A DNA stretch of 34,836 nt from Alistipes sp. (GTDB lineage Bacteria; Bacteroidota; Bacteroidia; Bacteroidales; Rikenellaceae), in NCBI GenBank assembly GCA_017937125.1, contig JAGBEH010000005.1:1-34836 (forward strand), read 5' to 3'. A program made the translations under genes and the position numbers. Below are positions 25,331 to 33,741 of the stretch, in pieces (positions within the stretch are counted from its first letter, which is position 1; each line of letters opens with the position of its first letter). The notes below the pieces were generated by a model that saw nothing but the letters and a program-made list of their open reading frames with translations, ran no database searches and had not been told where the DNA came from.

Positions 25331-27769
25331 TTAGTTTACGGTATTGATCGACGGATTGAAATACTCGCCGTTCTTGTATGCGAATGCATTGTCTGCCGTT
25401 GCGTCGGGAGCCGTTTCGGGAGCATCCTTGTAGACCGAGTAGTCGCCTACCTTGCCGCCCATCGTGCAGCCCGAAACATTCGTCCACGTATCGGTCGATT
25501 TGCCCGAATAACCGCAGGCCCAAGCGGAACCGTTGCCGTCTACCGTATGGTCGGACAGGATTATGCCCAGGTTCTTGCAGGCTATGATCTGAACATTCGA
25601 GTGGCCGATGAAACCGCCCGTGCGGCATCCGCAATGCGAGAATACGTTGCCGTAGTTCACGCAGTTCTCTACCGTAGCCGACGGAGTCGTCTTCAGGTCG
25701 TCGGTACCGCCGATCAGGCCGCCCATACGTTTGGTGTTGTATGTCACGTTCGTCTGCCCCGCGATGTTGTCCTCCACCAGACCGTAGTTGTCGCTGTTGC
25801 GGACGTTACCGTTCATCAGCGAGCCGACCAGACCGCCCGTACGTCCCGTAGGACAGCTTATATGGCCGCGGTTTACGCAATAGCCCACGAGGTTCTTCTC
25901 GTCCTTGGCCATAAAGGCGCAGATACCGCCGACCTGCATCGAGGTCGCTCCCGCCTGCATATTTGAGATGATGCCCGTGCGTACGAAACCGTAGTTCACG
26001 CAGGTCGCCTTCTTCGATTTGCCGCCGACGGTCGAGCCTTTGATTACGGCTACTATACCGCTCGCGAAACAGAATTCCGAGTCGCCGCAGTCGCCCGTCC
26101 AGTCGATATTGTAATAGTTGGTTACGTTTTCGATCGTCGAGTTGAGGGCATAGACCGCCAGTGCCGCCACGCCCGTAGCTTTCGGAGCCTTGCCCGAGAA
26201 TGTCCACGTGCATTCGGTCTCGGCGTCGCCCAGTACGAGGTTGCGTATGGTCGCGCCCTCTATCGAACCGAAGAGTGCGTATCCCCATTTGCCCGTGCTC
26301 ATATCGGCCGAGTACTTCATATTCTTTATGGCGTAACCCTGGCCGTCGAACGTGCCCTTGAACGGATTTACGGTCGTATAGACATTGGTGTTGTCGGCCT
26401 TGCTGCCGTTCACGCCGCCGATAGGCGTCCACGTCTCTACGGCGCCCATATCGATGTCGTTCAGCAGTACGACGTCTCCCGCCTCGTTCTGCCAGCGCTC
26501 GATGCTCGCTCCCGCATTGACCGCGTTCGCGAAGGCTATGAGGTCCGTGGCCGAAGCGATACCGCCGCCACCGCCTTCGGGAATCTTGGGCGACTGCTTG
26601 ACGGTAATGGCTGCCGAGATGTCATAAAGCTTGTTGGCGAAACGTATTTCGCCGCTGCGGATGGCACCCGAGGCGTCTTCGTACGTGTCGGCCATAAAAC
26701 GATATGTCTTGGTCTCCATCGCGCGGGTGGTTACGGGTATGAGCCATTTCTGCGCCGACTCTTCGACGGTGACCGTATAGTCGATGTTCGCCGATACAGA
26801 GATGTCGAATTGCGTCATATCGCCTTCCAGAACGATGTCGTTTGCGGAACCCTGATACAAGGGGTCTTGTATCAAGGCCGTACCGTAGGTGAAGAAGAGC
26901 GGTTTGAGTACGGTGTTGCCGTCGGAGTGCGCCATAACGAGTATGTTGCCCTCCTCTTTGGTGCCGTCCATCGAGACGGTTATGGTCGATACGGCCGTAT
27001 CGATGTCGGCCGTTACGTTATACGAGGTGAAGATGTCCACTATGGCGTCCTCGGCCTGCGTACCTGCGACTTTGTATTTGATCTTCAACTTGGTCGAGGC
27101 ATCTGCCACCGAGTTGTAGACGGGGGTGTCGAATTCGAGTTTCAGAGCCTCGAACATCCTCATTCGGAACTCCGAGCCGTCGGCCAGCGTGAATACCGCC
27201 TCGCCCGTAGTCTCGTCTACGGCCGCCGAACTGAAGAGGATGTTGCTCGCATCGTTCGCGAGAACCTTGTTGCCCTTGTCGTCGGTCAGGGGTTTGCCGT
27301 TTACGGTCCAGAAACCCTCCTTGTCGATGCCTACCGTCGGCATTTCGCCGCCCACCTTGTAACGAACGGTTTTCGTGTCGTCGGTGTATATCCACTCCCA
27401 CGTTAGGCCGTTGTCGGCGGTTTGGCGCCAATACCATTCGCCGCCGTCCTCGCCTATGCCTATTACGGGCACCGTAACCACTTCCTTCTGTGTCGCCACG
27501 GTTATGCTTCCCGTGGTACCGTCCTCTTTCATATAGGTAATCACGTAGTTACCGTCGGCATCGGTTGAAATCATTGTTACGAACGTGCTTTGCATAAGTG
27601 TTGTCAGTGCCGACATCTGGGTGTCGAGCTTGCCGGCCGCCTGCTCCAGCTCGTCCACTATCGACCCTACGTCGTCGAGGTCCTGACGTATGCGCGTGTC
27701 GTCGTATTTCGAGCAGCTGCCCGCGAACAGCATCGCAACGAGCACTAATATATTGATGTATTTTTTCAT
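25331..27769 (-). CDS. Surface lipoprotein: DUF4988, BACON-like, beta-repeat stalk, no catalytic head
   Basis: An 812-residue lipoprotein (cysteine 19, AGSC, then SKYDD). A short coiled coil and a DUF4988 block (MISTDADGNYVITYMKEDGT) lead to a BACON-like segment (about 310-395) and a glycine linker PEGGGGGIASATDLIAF. The cap and GLUG-like repeats fill the rest. The tail (GFIGHSNVQIIACKNLG, ILSDHTVDG, GGKVGDYSVYKDAPETAP) closely follows the 1097-residue neighbour, but the protein stops just where the neighbour's glycosidase domain begins. It may be a binding or scaffold protein, or a relative that lost its head. I see no frameshift: the stop is clean and only 22 bases precede the next gene. 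Confidence 0.8.
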   Translation of the reverse strand: MKKYINILVLVAMLFAGSCSKYDDTRIRQDLDDVGSIVDELEQAAGKLDTQMSALTTLMQSTFVTMISTDADGNYVITYMKEDGTTGSITVATQKEVVTVPVIGIGEDGGEWYWRQTADNGLTWEWIYTDDTKTVRYKVGGEMPTVGIDKEGFWTVNGKPLTDDKGNKVLANDASNILFSSAAVDETTGEAVFTLADGSEFRMRMFEALKLEFDTPVYNSVADASTKLKIKYKVAGTQAEDAIVDIFTSYNVTADIDTAVSTITVSMDGTKEEGNILVMAHSDGNTVLKPLFFTYGTALIQDPLYQGSANDIVLEGDMTQFDISVSANIDYTVTVEESAQKWLIPVTTRAMETKTYRFMADTYEDASGAIRSGEIRFANKLYDISAAITVKQSPKIPEGGGGGIASATDLIAFANAVNAGASIERWQNEAGDVVLLNDIDMGAVETWTPIGGVNGSKADNTNVYTTVNPFKGTFDGQGYAIKNMKYSADMSTGKWGYALFGSIEGATIRNLVLGDAETECTWTFSGKAPKATGVAALAVYALNSTIENVTNYYNIDWTGDCGDSEFCFASGIVAVIKGSTVGGKSKKATCVNYGFVRTGIISNMQAGATSMQVGGICAFMAKDEKNLVGYCVNRGHISCPTGRTGGLVGSLMNGNVRNSDNYGLVEDNIAGQTNVTYNTKRMGGLIGGTDDLKTTPSATVENCVNYGNVFSHCGCRTGGFIGHSNVQIIACKNLGIILSDHTVDGNGSAWACGYSGKSTDTWTNVSGCTMGGKVGDYSVYKDAPETAPDATADNAFAYKNGEYFNPSINTVN

Positions 27770-27791
27770 ATCCTTATATTTTTTGTCTCAG

Positions 27792-30700
27792 TTATTTTAT
27801 GCGAACGTGCATATAGTTCAGACAGCTGCGCTCGTCGCCGTTGGAGTCGCACGACTTGCAGACGAGACCGCCCGTTTTGGTCCACATCGAAGTGGAGCCG
27901 CCACCGTCGAACCGTATGGCATTGTACATACCTAATTTCTCCATTACCCGATAGAGCTGGTAGTAGTTCAGACCCGTTCCGGAAGATGACGTTCCGCTTA
28001 CGCAGACGATCTTGACTACGGTGCCGCTCTCGTCGGCTCCGATTACGGTCGCGGGTTTGAGTTCCTTGTCGGTTATGTTGCCCCATGCCCCCTTGTTGAG
28101 GAAGCGGTACATACTGCCGTTGTGCATAACTATCGATTTGTTCTGGTCGCCTATGGCGAAGTCGCCCTTGATCGATATGGCATCTCCCGCCTTGAGGTGT
28201 GCGAACTTGTCGGCGGAATCGCCTGTGAGCTGGAGCACCCATTCGTCGCGATTCTCGACGAACGGAATATCTATCGCCGCGTTGTTGCGTCCGTCGATTA
28301 CGGCCGTTACCGTTCCGTCGATATAGCCGCAGTTCACCTTGAGGTCGTTGTTGCTCTTCGCTACGACGAACAATGCGTTGGAGCTTACCTCGTTGAAGAT
28401 GCCCGGATGGGGCTCTTTCTTGAAGCGCGAGGTGTAGACGTTGGCCTTCTGGCAGTATTCGTAGCCTGCGGGTACGGGCGTGTGTTGTGCCACGATGGTG
28501 TCGTTTACCGAGTAGTATTCCAGTTCCGTGTCGCCCGCCTTTACATAACCCGAGAAGGTTCTGTTGTCGAAGCTTATCGAACGGTCGGAGAAGAACGTGA
28601 AACCGGGTCGGTGGTTGGTGAGGAAAGCGCGAGCGTACGCGTTATTCACGAATACGGGTTCGTCGTATTCGATATGCGCCGCGCGGCCGAATCCGAGGTC
28701 GCTGTAGAAGAATCCGGTATTTACGCCCGCCACGATGTCGCGTCCCTCCGAGGTGCGGCGCAGGCAGGTCTCCGAGAGCGTCTCGCGCAGGTTCTTACCG
28801 TTGTTGTGGTTGCCGTTCTTGTTGGGGTTCAGGCATATCTCGTCGGCGTAGACCGTTTCGAGCATTACGTTCGGGTTGCTGAGGTCTACCGTGATGACGT
28901 AAACGTTCGACGAGTTGTTCGTGAGGTCGTATTTGGTGTATGTCACGCCGCTGCCGAGCGAAACCTCGTCTTCTACCTTCCAGTCGTAGTACTCGGCGTC
29001 CTGATCGTTCAGACCGTTGTCGGACGGGCTGAACGTGCCGTGGCGTACGGCCGTGGCGTATGTAGCCGCAGGTGCCGTTTCGGGCGCGTCCTTATAGTCG
29101 GTGTAGTTGCCCACCTTGCCGCCGATGACGCACTGCGTGATGCTCGATATGGTCTTGTTGTATCCGCAAGCCCAACCCGAGCCGTGGCGGTTGCTGCCGT
29201 CTACGGTGTGGTCGGAGAGGATTACGCCCTTGTTCTCGCAAGCGGTGATTACGCCCTCGTTGTGTCCGACGAAGCCGCCCGTACGGCAGCCCAATTGCGA
29301 AAAGACATTGCCCTCATTGACGCAGTTTACGAGTTTGCCCGATGCCGCCGCACCGCCTGCCAGTCCGCCCATACGCTTGTATGCGGGGTTGGGACCGCCG
29401 TGTACGCCGTTTACATCGTCCTGAACGAGGCCTTTGTTTACGCAGGAGGTCAGCGTTCCGCCGTTCACTACGCCCGCGATGCCGCCGCCGCGACCCGCAG
29501 GTGCGCTTATGCTGCCGTTATTGACGCATTCGGTCAAGGCTGCCGTTCCCATCGTGAAGCCGCAGATGCCGCCCTGGTGGAAGCCGCTGTTGGTACCGTT
29601 GCCCGTGTTGTCGGTCTTGTCGCACGTCTGTTCGCCGTCGTTGATGCAGCCCGTCAGCGTTCCGCCATTCACTACGCCTGCGATGCCGCCGATGCGTACC
29701 GATGTGTTGGATGCGTCGCTGCCCTTGAATGCTATCGACACCTTGTTGGTGCATCCCGTAATTTTACCCTCGACATAACCTGCGAAAGCACCGATAGCGC
29801 TGCCCTGCGGAGCTGCACCCGTAAGAGTTATCCTGCCCTCGATTGTGAGGTCCTTTATCTCGCCCTCGCTGCCGAGTGCCGCAAACAGGCCGTGCGCCGC
29901 ATTGCCGTCCGCGAGGTCGAATGTCCAGTCCACGTTCCTGAGTGCGTAGCCGCAGCCGTTGAATATGCGGTTGAATACCGTTTCGGACGGTGCGTACGTT
30001 ACTGCCGTGTTGGCGTTTGTCGTGTTAGGTTCTACCTTGCCGCCGATTACGTAATCGCTCCAGTCCGTGCCCGACATATCGATGTCGTTCATCACCCGAA
30101 CCTCTCCTTCGATCATATATTTGGCGACGCTCGCGCCGTTGTTCACCGCCAGAGCGAAAGCCTTCAGGTCATCGGCGGAGCGGATGCCCGTAGGTGCGCC
30201 CTCCATAGTCGTGAATGCGAGCGGCTTGATTATGACGTTGTCCGTGCCGTCGTAGAAGATTACGGTCATCAGGCCGTTCTCGAAACGCTCGGGGAACGTG
30301 ACGGTGATGGTCTTTGCAGCCTTGTCTATCGTCGGCTCGTTGATGCCCGAATACTTTTCTATGGCGAGTACCGACGTTTCGGTCTGGCCGACGAGCGTAT
30401 AGTTGATTACGAGCGGTTGTGCGATATCCTTGACCACCGTTTTCGTCTCGATGTCGAACAGTACGTTGAACCCGTCGTTGATCTGCGCCGAAACGGTGAC
30501 GCCGTTGCCGAGCGTGAATGTCACCGTTCCGCCTTCGACGGCTATGTCGGTGATTACCGATGCCGCTTTGCCCTCCGATTTCACGGGGTTGCCGTCGGCA
30601 TCCTTTATGCGGACTCCGAATATCGTCCAGTACCCCTCGTCGTCCACGCCTATCTTCGGCGTACGTCCCGTTACGGGTATCTTTTCGCCGTCGGTATCGA

Positions 30701-31085
30701 GCAGATATGATGTCTTGCCCTTGACGGTCGTGGTCCAATACCATACGTCGCCATCCTGCTGCATACCGATTATCGGCTGCGTGTCGGCGTCTTCCATCGT
30801 CGCGACGTTTATCCGATGTTCCACATTGTCCTGATCCTTGTAGGATATTATGTATTTGCCCTGTTCGTCCTGCGTAATCGAGGTTATCGCCCCGTTATTG
30901 CCGACGATGAGGCTCAAGGCGTCCAGCTGCTCCTGCATCGACGAGATCTGCGTGCGCAGGGCATTCAGATCTTTGTAGATCTTGTCGATGTCTTTCCAGA
31001 GCGCCGAATCGTCGTATTTGTCGTTACAACCGACGCTGCATAGCAGCGAGAACGCTGCCATACACATAAATATTAGTCTCTTCAT
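27792..31085 (-). CDS. Surface lipoprotein with phosphodiester glycosidase (NAGPA-type) head
   Basis: A 1097-residue lipoprotein (cysteine 20, SVGC, then NDKYDD). A coiled coil at about 25-58 and a DUF4988 block (ITSITQDEQGKYIISYKDQD) come first; the stalk begins IRSADDLKAFALAVNNGAS near 298 and continues in GLUG-like repeats to about 700. Residues about 713-1097 form a phosphodiester glycosidase domain, the family of mammalian N-acetylglucosamine-1-phosphodiester alpha-N-acetylglucosaminidase: VAGVNTGFFYSDLG (about 785) and the hallmark IRFDGGGSTSMW (about 1062). The family removes sugars joined through a phosphodiester. It is 22 bases before the 812-residue gene and 36 bases after the nuclease gene. 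Exact substrate unknown. Confidence 0.87.
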   Translation of the reverse strand: MKRLIFMCMAAFSLLCSVGCNDKYDDSALWKDIDKIYKDLNALRTQISSMQEQLDALSLIVGNNGAITSITQDEQGKYIISYKDQDNVEHRINVATMEDADTQPIIGMQQDGDVWYWTTTVKGKTSYLLDTDGEKIPVTGRTPKIGVDDEGYWTIFGVRIKDADGNPVKSEGKAASVITDIAVEGGTVTFTLGNGVTVSAQINDGFNVLFDIETKTVVKDIAQPLVINYTLVGQTETSVLAIEKYSGINEPTIDKAAKTITVTFPERFENGLMTVIFYDGTDNVIIKPLAFTTMEGAPTGIRSADDLKAFALAVNNGASVAKYMIEGEVRVMNDIDMSGTDWSDYVIGGKVEPNTTNANTAVTYAPSETVFNRIFNGCGYALRNVDWTFDLADGNAAHGLFAALGSEGEIKDLTIEGRITLTGAAPQGSAIGAFAGYVEGKITGCTNKVSIAFKGSDASNTSVRIGGIAGVVNGGTLTGCINDGEQTCDKTDNTGNGTNSGFHQGGICGFTMGTAALTECVNNGSISAPAGRGGGIAGVVNGGTLTSCVNKGLVQDDVNGVHGGPNPAYKRMGGLAGGAAASGKLVNCVNEGNVFSQLGCRTGGFVGHNEGVITACENKGVILSDHTVDGSNRHGSGWACGYNKTISSITQCVIGGKVGNYTDYKDAPETAPAATYATAVRHGTFSPSDNGLNDQDAEYYDWKVEDEVSLGSGVTYTKYDLTNNSSNVYVITVDLSNPNVMLETVYADEICLNPNKNGNHNNGKNLRETLSETCLRRTSEGRDIVAGVNTGFFYSDLGFGRAAHIEYDEPVFVNNAYARAFLTNHRPGFTFFSDRSISFDNRTFSGYVKAGDTELEYYSVNDTIVAQHTPVPAGYEYCQKANVYTSRFKKEPHPGIFNEVSSNALFVVAKSNNDLKVNCGYIDGTVTAVIDGRNNAAIDIPFVENRDEWVLQLTGDSADKFAHLKAGDAISIKGDFAIGDQNKSIVMHNGSMYRFLNKGAWGNITDKELKPATVIGADESGTVVKIVCVSGTSSSGTGLNYYQLYRVMEKLGMYNAIRFDGGGSTSMWTKTGGLVCKSCDSNGDERSCLNYMHVRIK

Positions 31086-31121
31086 AGTAGAGAATTTTGA
31101 AATTATACAAGGTTATTTCGG

Positions 31122-31916
31122 TTAATCGAACAATTCGTTCAGCACTTTCGCCAATCGGTGTCCCGCCTTCAGTATCTGGCTTTCGACCAGAGGTACAGCC
31201 TCGTTGAGGAAATCCTGACCTAAGCGTTCGTCGGGTTTGGCTATGTCGAACTGTTTTTCACAGCAGACGGCGGCATCGTGCAGCCAGTCGCGCAGCGTCC
31301 CCTCGGTTACGGCACGCCGCTCGGCGGGCGACAGTCTGTCCAGCTCTTCGGCCCATTCGCTTACGGACCATATGCGTGCGGTAGTGATTATCTCATTGTC
31401 CCATACGCTGTGTACGTAGAATTTGTGAGGTTTGTGGTACTTGTCCTCGAACTTCACGTCGTACTTCATATTGCGGCCCGCATATTTGATGTGGGCGGGG
31501 CAGTGCATATCGCCTACAAGGTGGATCACATACTTCAGATTGACATTCACGGCCGAATCGGGCAGCTCTTTGTAGTGCCTGAGTTCGCCGATGACTCTCT
31601 CCAGCCCGTAGATGGCATTGCCCTTTTGCGGGTCGAGCAGGTCGTCCGTATAACGGCATTCCGCATCTACCGGAGCTACGTGCCAGTAGGTCGTGAATTT
31701 GTATTCGGGCGTGTGGCGGTATTCGTCGCACCACTTGGCGTAGTAGACTATCGAATGCCCTCCCAAATAGTTCTCGATGCGCTTTTTAGCACGCTTGGTG
31801 AGATTGCGCTCGGCGATTTTGGCTATCGTTTCGTGCCCTTCGCGCCCCCACGCCGACGCCTTTTGCGAAGGCGTCAGCATCAGGAGAGCGAACAGTAATA
31901 TTATCGTCCTTTTCAT
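31122..31916 (-). CDS. Secreted S1/P1-family zinc nuclease
   Basis: A 264-residue enzyme of the phospholipase C/P1 nuclease superfamily, which cleaves phosphodiesters or 3'-phosphates with three zinc ions. The signal peptide ends KASA before W23, so the mature protein starts with the tryptophan whose amino group binds zinc. Further ligands are visible: H28, the aspartate in WCDEYR, the histidine in TYWHVA, H132, D136 and H142 in HLVGDMHCPAH, and H169/D173 in VHSVWDNE. Cys replaces the usual Gln in DxHQPxH. I start at 31916 because the longer frame would run into susD. It lies 13 bases after susD, so it is cotranscribed. It could act on nucleic acid or on another phosphodiester. Confidence 0.92.
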   Translation of the reverse strand: MKRTIILLFALLMLTPSQKASAWGREGHETIAKIAERNLTKRAKKRIENYLGGHSIVYYAKWCDEYRHTPEYKFTTYWHVAPVDAECRYTDDLLDPQKGNAIYGLERVIGELRHYKELPDSAVNVNLKYVIHLVGDMHCPAHIKYAGRNMKYDVKFEDKYHKPHKFYVHSVWDNEIITTARIWSVSEWAEELDRLSPAERRAVTEGTLRDWLHDAAVCCEKQFDIAKPDERLGQDFLNEAVPLVESQILKAGHRLAKVLNELFD

Positions 31917-31929
31917 ATCGGGCGGCGTA

Positions 31930-33723
31930 TCAATATCCTTCGTTCTGAGAGAGCGCGCCGCCCGTAGCGATACGCTGGGCTTCGGGAATAGGCCACAGAT
32001 AGTCTCGCACTTCGTTCCATACGTAAGTCTCCATATTGTACATAAGTACATATCCGTGATCGCCCTCCGAAAGGGTCAGATCCGTATCGACGTTGTATGC
32101 CGTCAGTGCGGTAGAAGGTTTGGTGCCGCGATAGAGCAGAATGTCGGGTTCGTTGTCGCCGTTCATATCTATCTCGCCCAATCCCGCGAAGTAGATGCCT
32201 TCGAAACCCTTGTGTTCGTATGCGTTGGGTGTCAGGAACTGTCCCTCTTTCCAGCGGAGCATATCCCACTGGCGGAAGCCTTCGGCAACCAGCTCGATCG
32301 TACGTTCGCGGCGTATTTCGAGAATTACGCCCGTGTTGTCGCTCTTGGTAACGTTGGGATAGTAGCCGGCGAGCAGCGCATCGGGAGCACTGTTGGCATC
32401 GGCCATCGTAAGGCCGCCCATTCCCACGCGGTGGCGTATGGCATTTACCGTCAGGTCGATGTCGTCCTGCGTGAGCGTGCCGAGTTCGGCTTTGGCTTCG
32501 GCATAGTTGAGCAGGACTTCGGGATAGCGGAACAGCGGCCAGTCGGTCGTCGAGGTCGTCGCCGTATTGTGCGAGTCGTCGCTGATGAACTTTATGATGC
32601 TGTAACCGCTCAGGTCGCTGGTGAGCGTCTCTACGGTCTCGTCTTCCTGACCGATCTGCTTATAACCGGGCGCCAACAGGGTCTGCGACATACGCGGGTC
32701 GCGATCCTTGAACGACTCGGCGTAGGACATAGTGGCGTATCCCTCCTTGTCCTGAACTTTCGAACCGTCGGCCATAAGATAATGGTTGGTGAAACGGCGC
32801 GTAGCGCTGATGCGGGCATTGCCCAGCAGGGCGAACTGCAAGCCGTGGCGTACGGTTACGGCATCCCCGTTTGCGAAGCGTATGCCGAGGATGGTCTCCG
32901 AAGGATCGGCATCTTCGAGTACGAAGAAGTCGCGGTATGGGCCGACGCCCTTCGCATCCTTCTCATAGATCGAATATTTCTTGGACTCGATGATGAGTTT
33001 GGCCGCATCCGCCGCCTGTTCGAGGAACCAGTCTGCCGAAATCGTCACTCCGTCTACGGTCTCGTCCTCGATGTTATGGTACTTGCGGAACGTACCCTCG
33101 TAGAGGGCCGCACGCGATTTGAGTGCCAGAGCGGCGTATTTCGATACGTGATACATCGGGTTCGACGGCCACGCTTCGGGCAGCATATCGTACGCATTGT
33201 CTAAATTTTTAAGCACTTGATACATAACGTATCCGCGGCTGTCGCGCGGCTTTTTGAGCGAAGCCCAGTCCGTGTCGGATATCACATAGTCGTAGTAGGG
33301 TACGTCACCGTATTTCTTGACCTTCTCGAAGTAGAAGAATGCACGGAAGAAATGAGCTACGCCTCTGTACTTCGTACGAACGGCTTCGTCGGAGCAGTTG
33401 CTGTCGTAGGCGAACTGGTAATTTATCCAGCGCAGGTACTGCCATGCTCCCGTTCCCCAGTTTTCGCTTTCGGGCGTGCGGGTTCCGCGTGCCACCGAGC
33501 TGAGCGACGAGGCTACGTAGTCGTCGGCATAGGTCTTGAGAAAATCGTCCGGCGAGGAGAACTGGTTGTAGTATCTGTTCGACCACAGTTCGAGCTCCTT
33601 GTCGCTCGAAAAGAAGGTTTGGGGAGGCAGATCCGTTTCGGGCTCTTTCGTGAGGAAATCATCGCACGCCGAGAGCATTGCGACGGCCGAAAGAAGTATC
33701 GATATATTTATAAACTTTTTCAT
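31930..33723 (-). CDS. SusD/RagB-family nutrient-binding lipoprotein
   Basis: A 597-residue outer-membrane lipoprotein (cysteine 20, LSAC, then DDFLTKEPETD). It is the lid of a SusCD uptake pair. The SusD fold shows in WQYLRWINYQFAYD, the helix YRGVAHFFRAFFYFEKVKKY, the DVPYYDYVI strand, the later PLFRYPEVLLNYAEAKAELG, and REPRTIEL-type sequence RRERTIELVAEGFRQWDMLR. It starts 18 bases after susC. Ligand specificity cannot be read from the sequence, but the downstream phosphodiester-cleaving enzymes hint at a phosphorylated substrate. Confidence 0.95.
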   Translation of the reverse strand: MKKFINISILLSAVAMLSACDDFLTKEPETDLPPQTFFSSDKELELWSNRYYNQFSSPDDFLKTYADDYVASSLSSVARGTRTPESENWGTGAWQYLRWINYQFAYDSNCSDEAVRTKYRGVAHFFRAFFYFEKVKKYGDVPYYDYVISDTDWASLKKPRDSRGYVMYQVLKNLDNAYDMLPEAWPSNPMYHVSKYAALALKSRAALYEGTFRKYHNIEDETVDGVTISADWFLEQAADAAKLIIESKKYSIYEKDAKGVGPYRDFFVLEDADPSETILGIRFANGDAVTVRHGLQFALLGNARISATRRFTNHYLMADGSKVQDKEGYATMSYAESFKDRDPRMSQTLLAPGYKQIGQEDETVETLTSDLSGYSIIKFISDDSHNTATTSTTDWPLFRYPEVLLNYAEAKAELGTLTQDDIDLTVNAIRHRVGMGGLTMADANSAPDALLAGYYPNVTKSDNTGVILEIRRERTIELVAEGFRQWDMLRWKEGQFLTPNAYEHKGFEGIYFAGLGEIDMNGDNEPDILLYRGTKPSTALTAYNVDTDLTLSEGDHGYVLMYNMETYVWNEVRDYLWPIPEAQRIATGGALSQNEGY

Positions 33724-33741
33724 ATCTTTTTCTGCTTGAAA

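Noticed and set aside
28122-30710. Long plus-strand open frame (862 codons) opposite the phosphodiester glycosidase lipoprotein
   Set aside because: Same reason: fully antisense to a recognisable gene, and no domain or signal can be seen.
16283-31916. Classification of the locus as a plain polysaccharide utilization locus
   Set aside because: SusC and SusD are present, but no glycoside hydrolase or lyase family is recognisable among the visible genes. I therefore describe it as SusCD-type with phosphodiester-directed enzymes and leave the substrate open.
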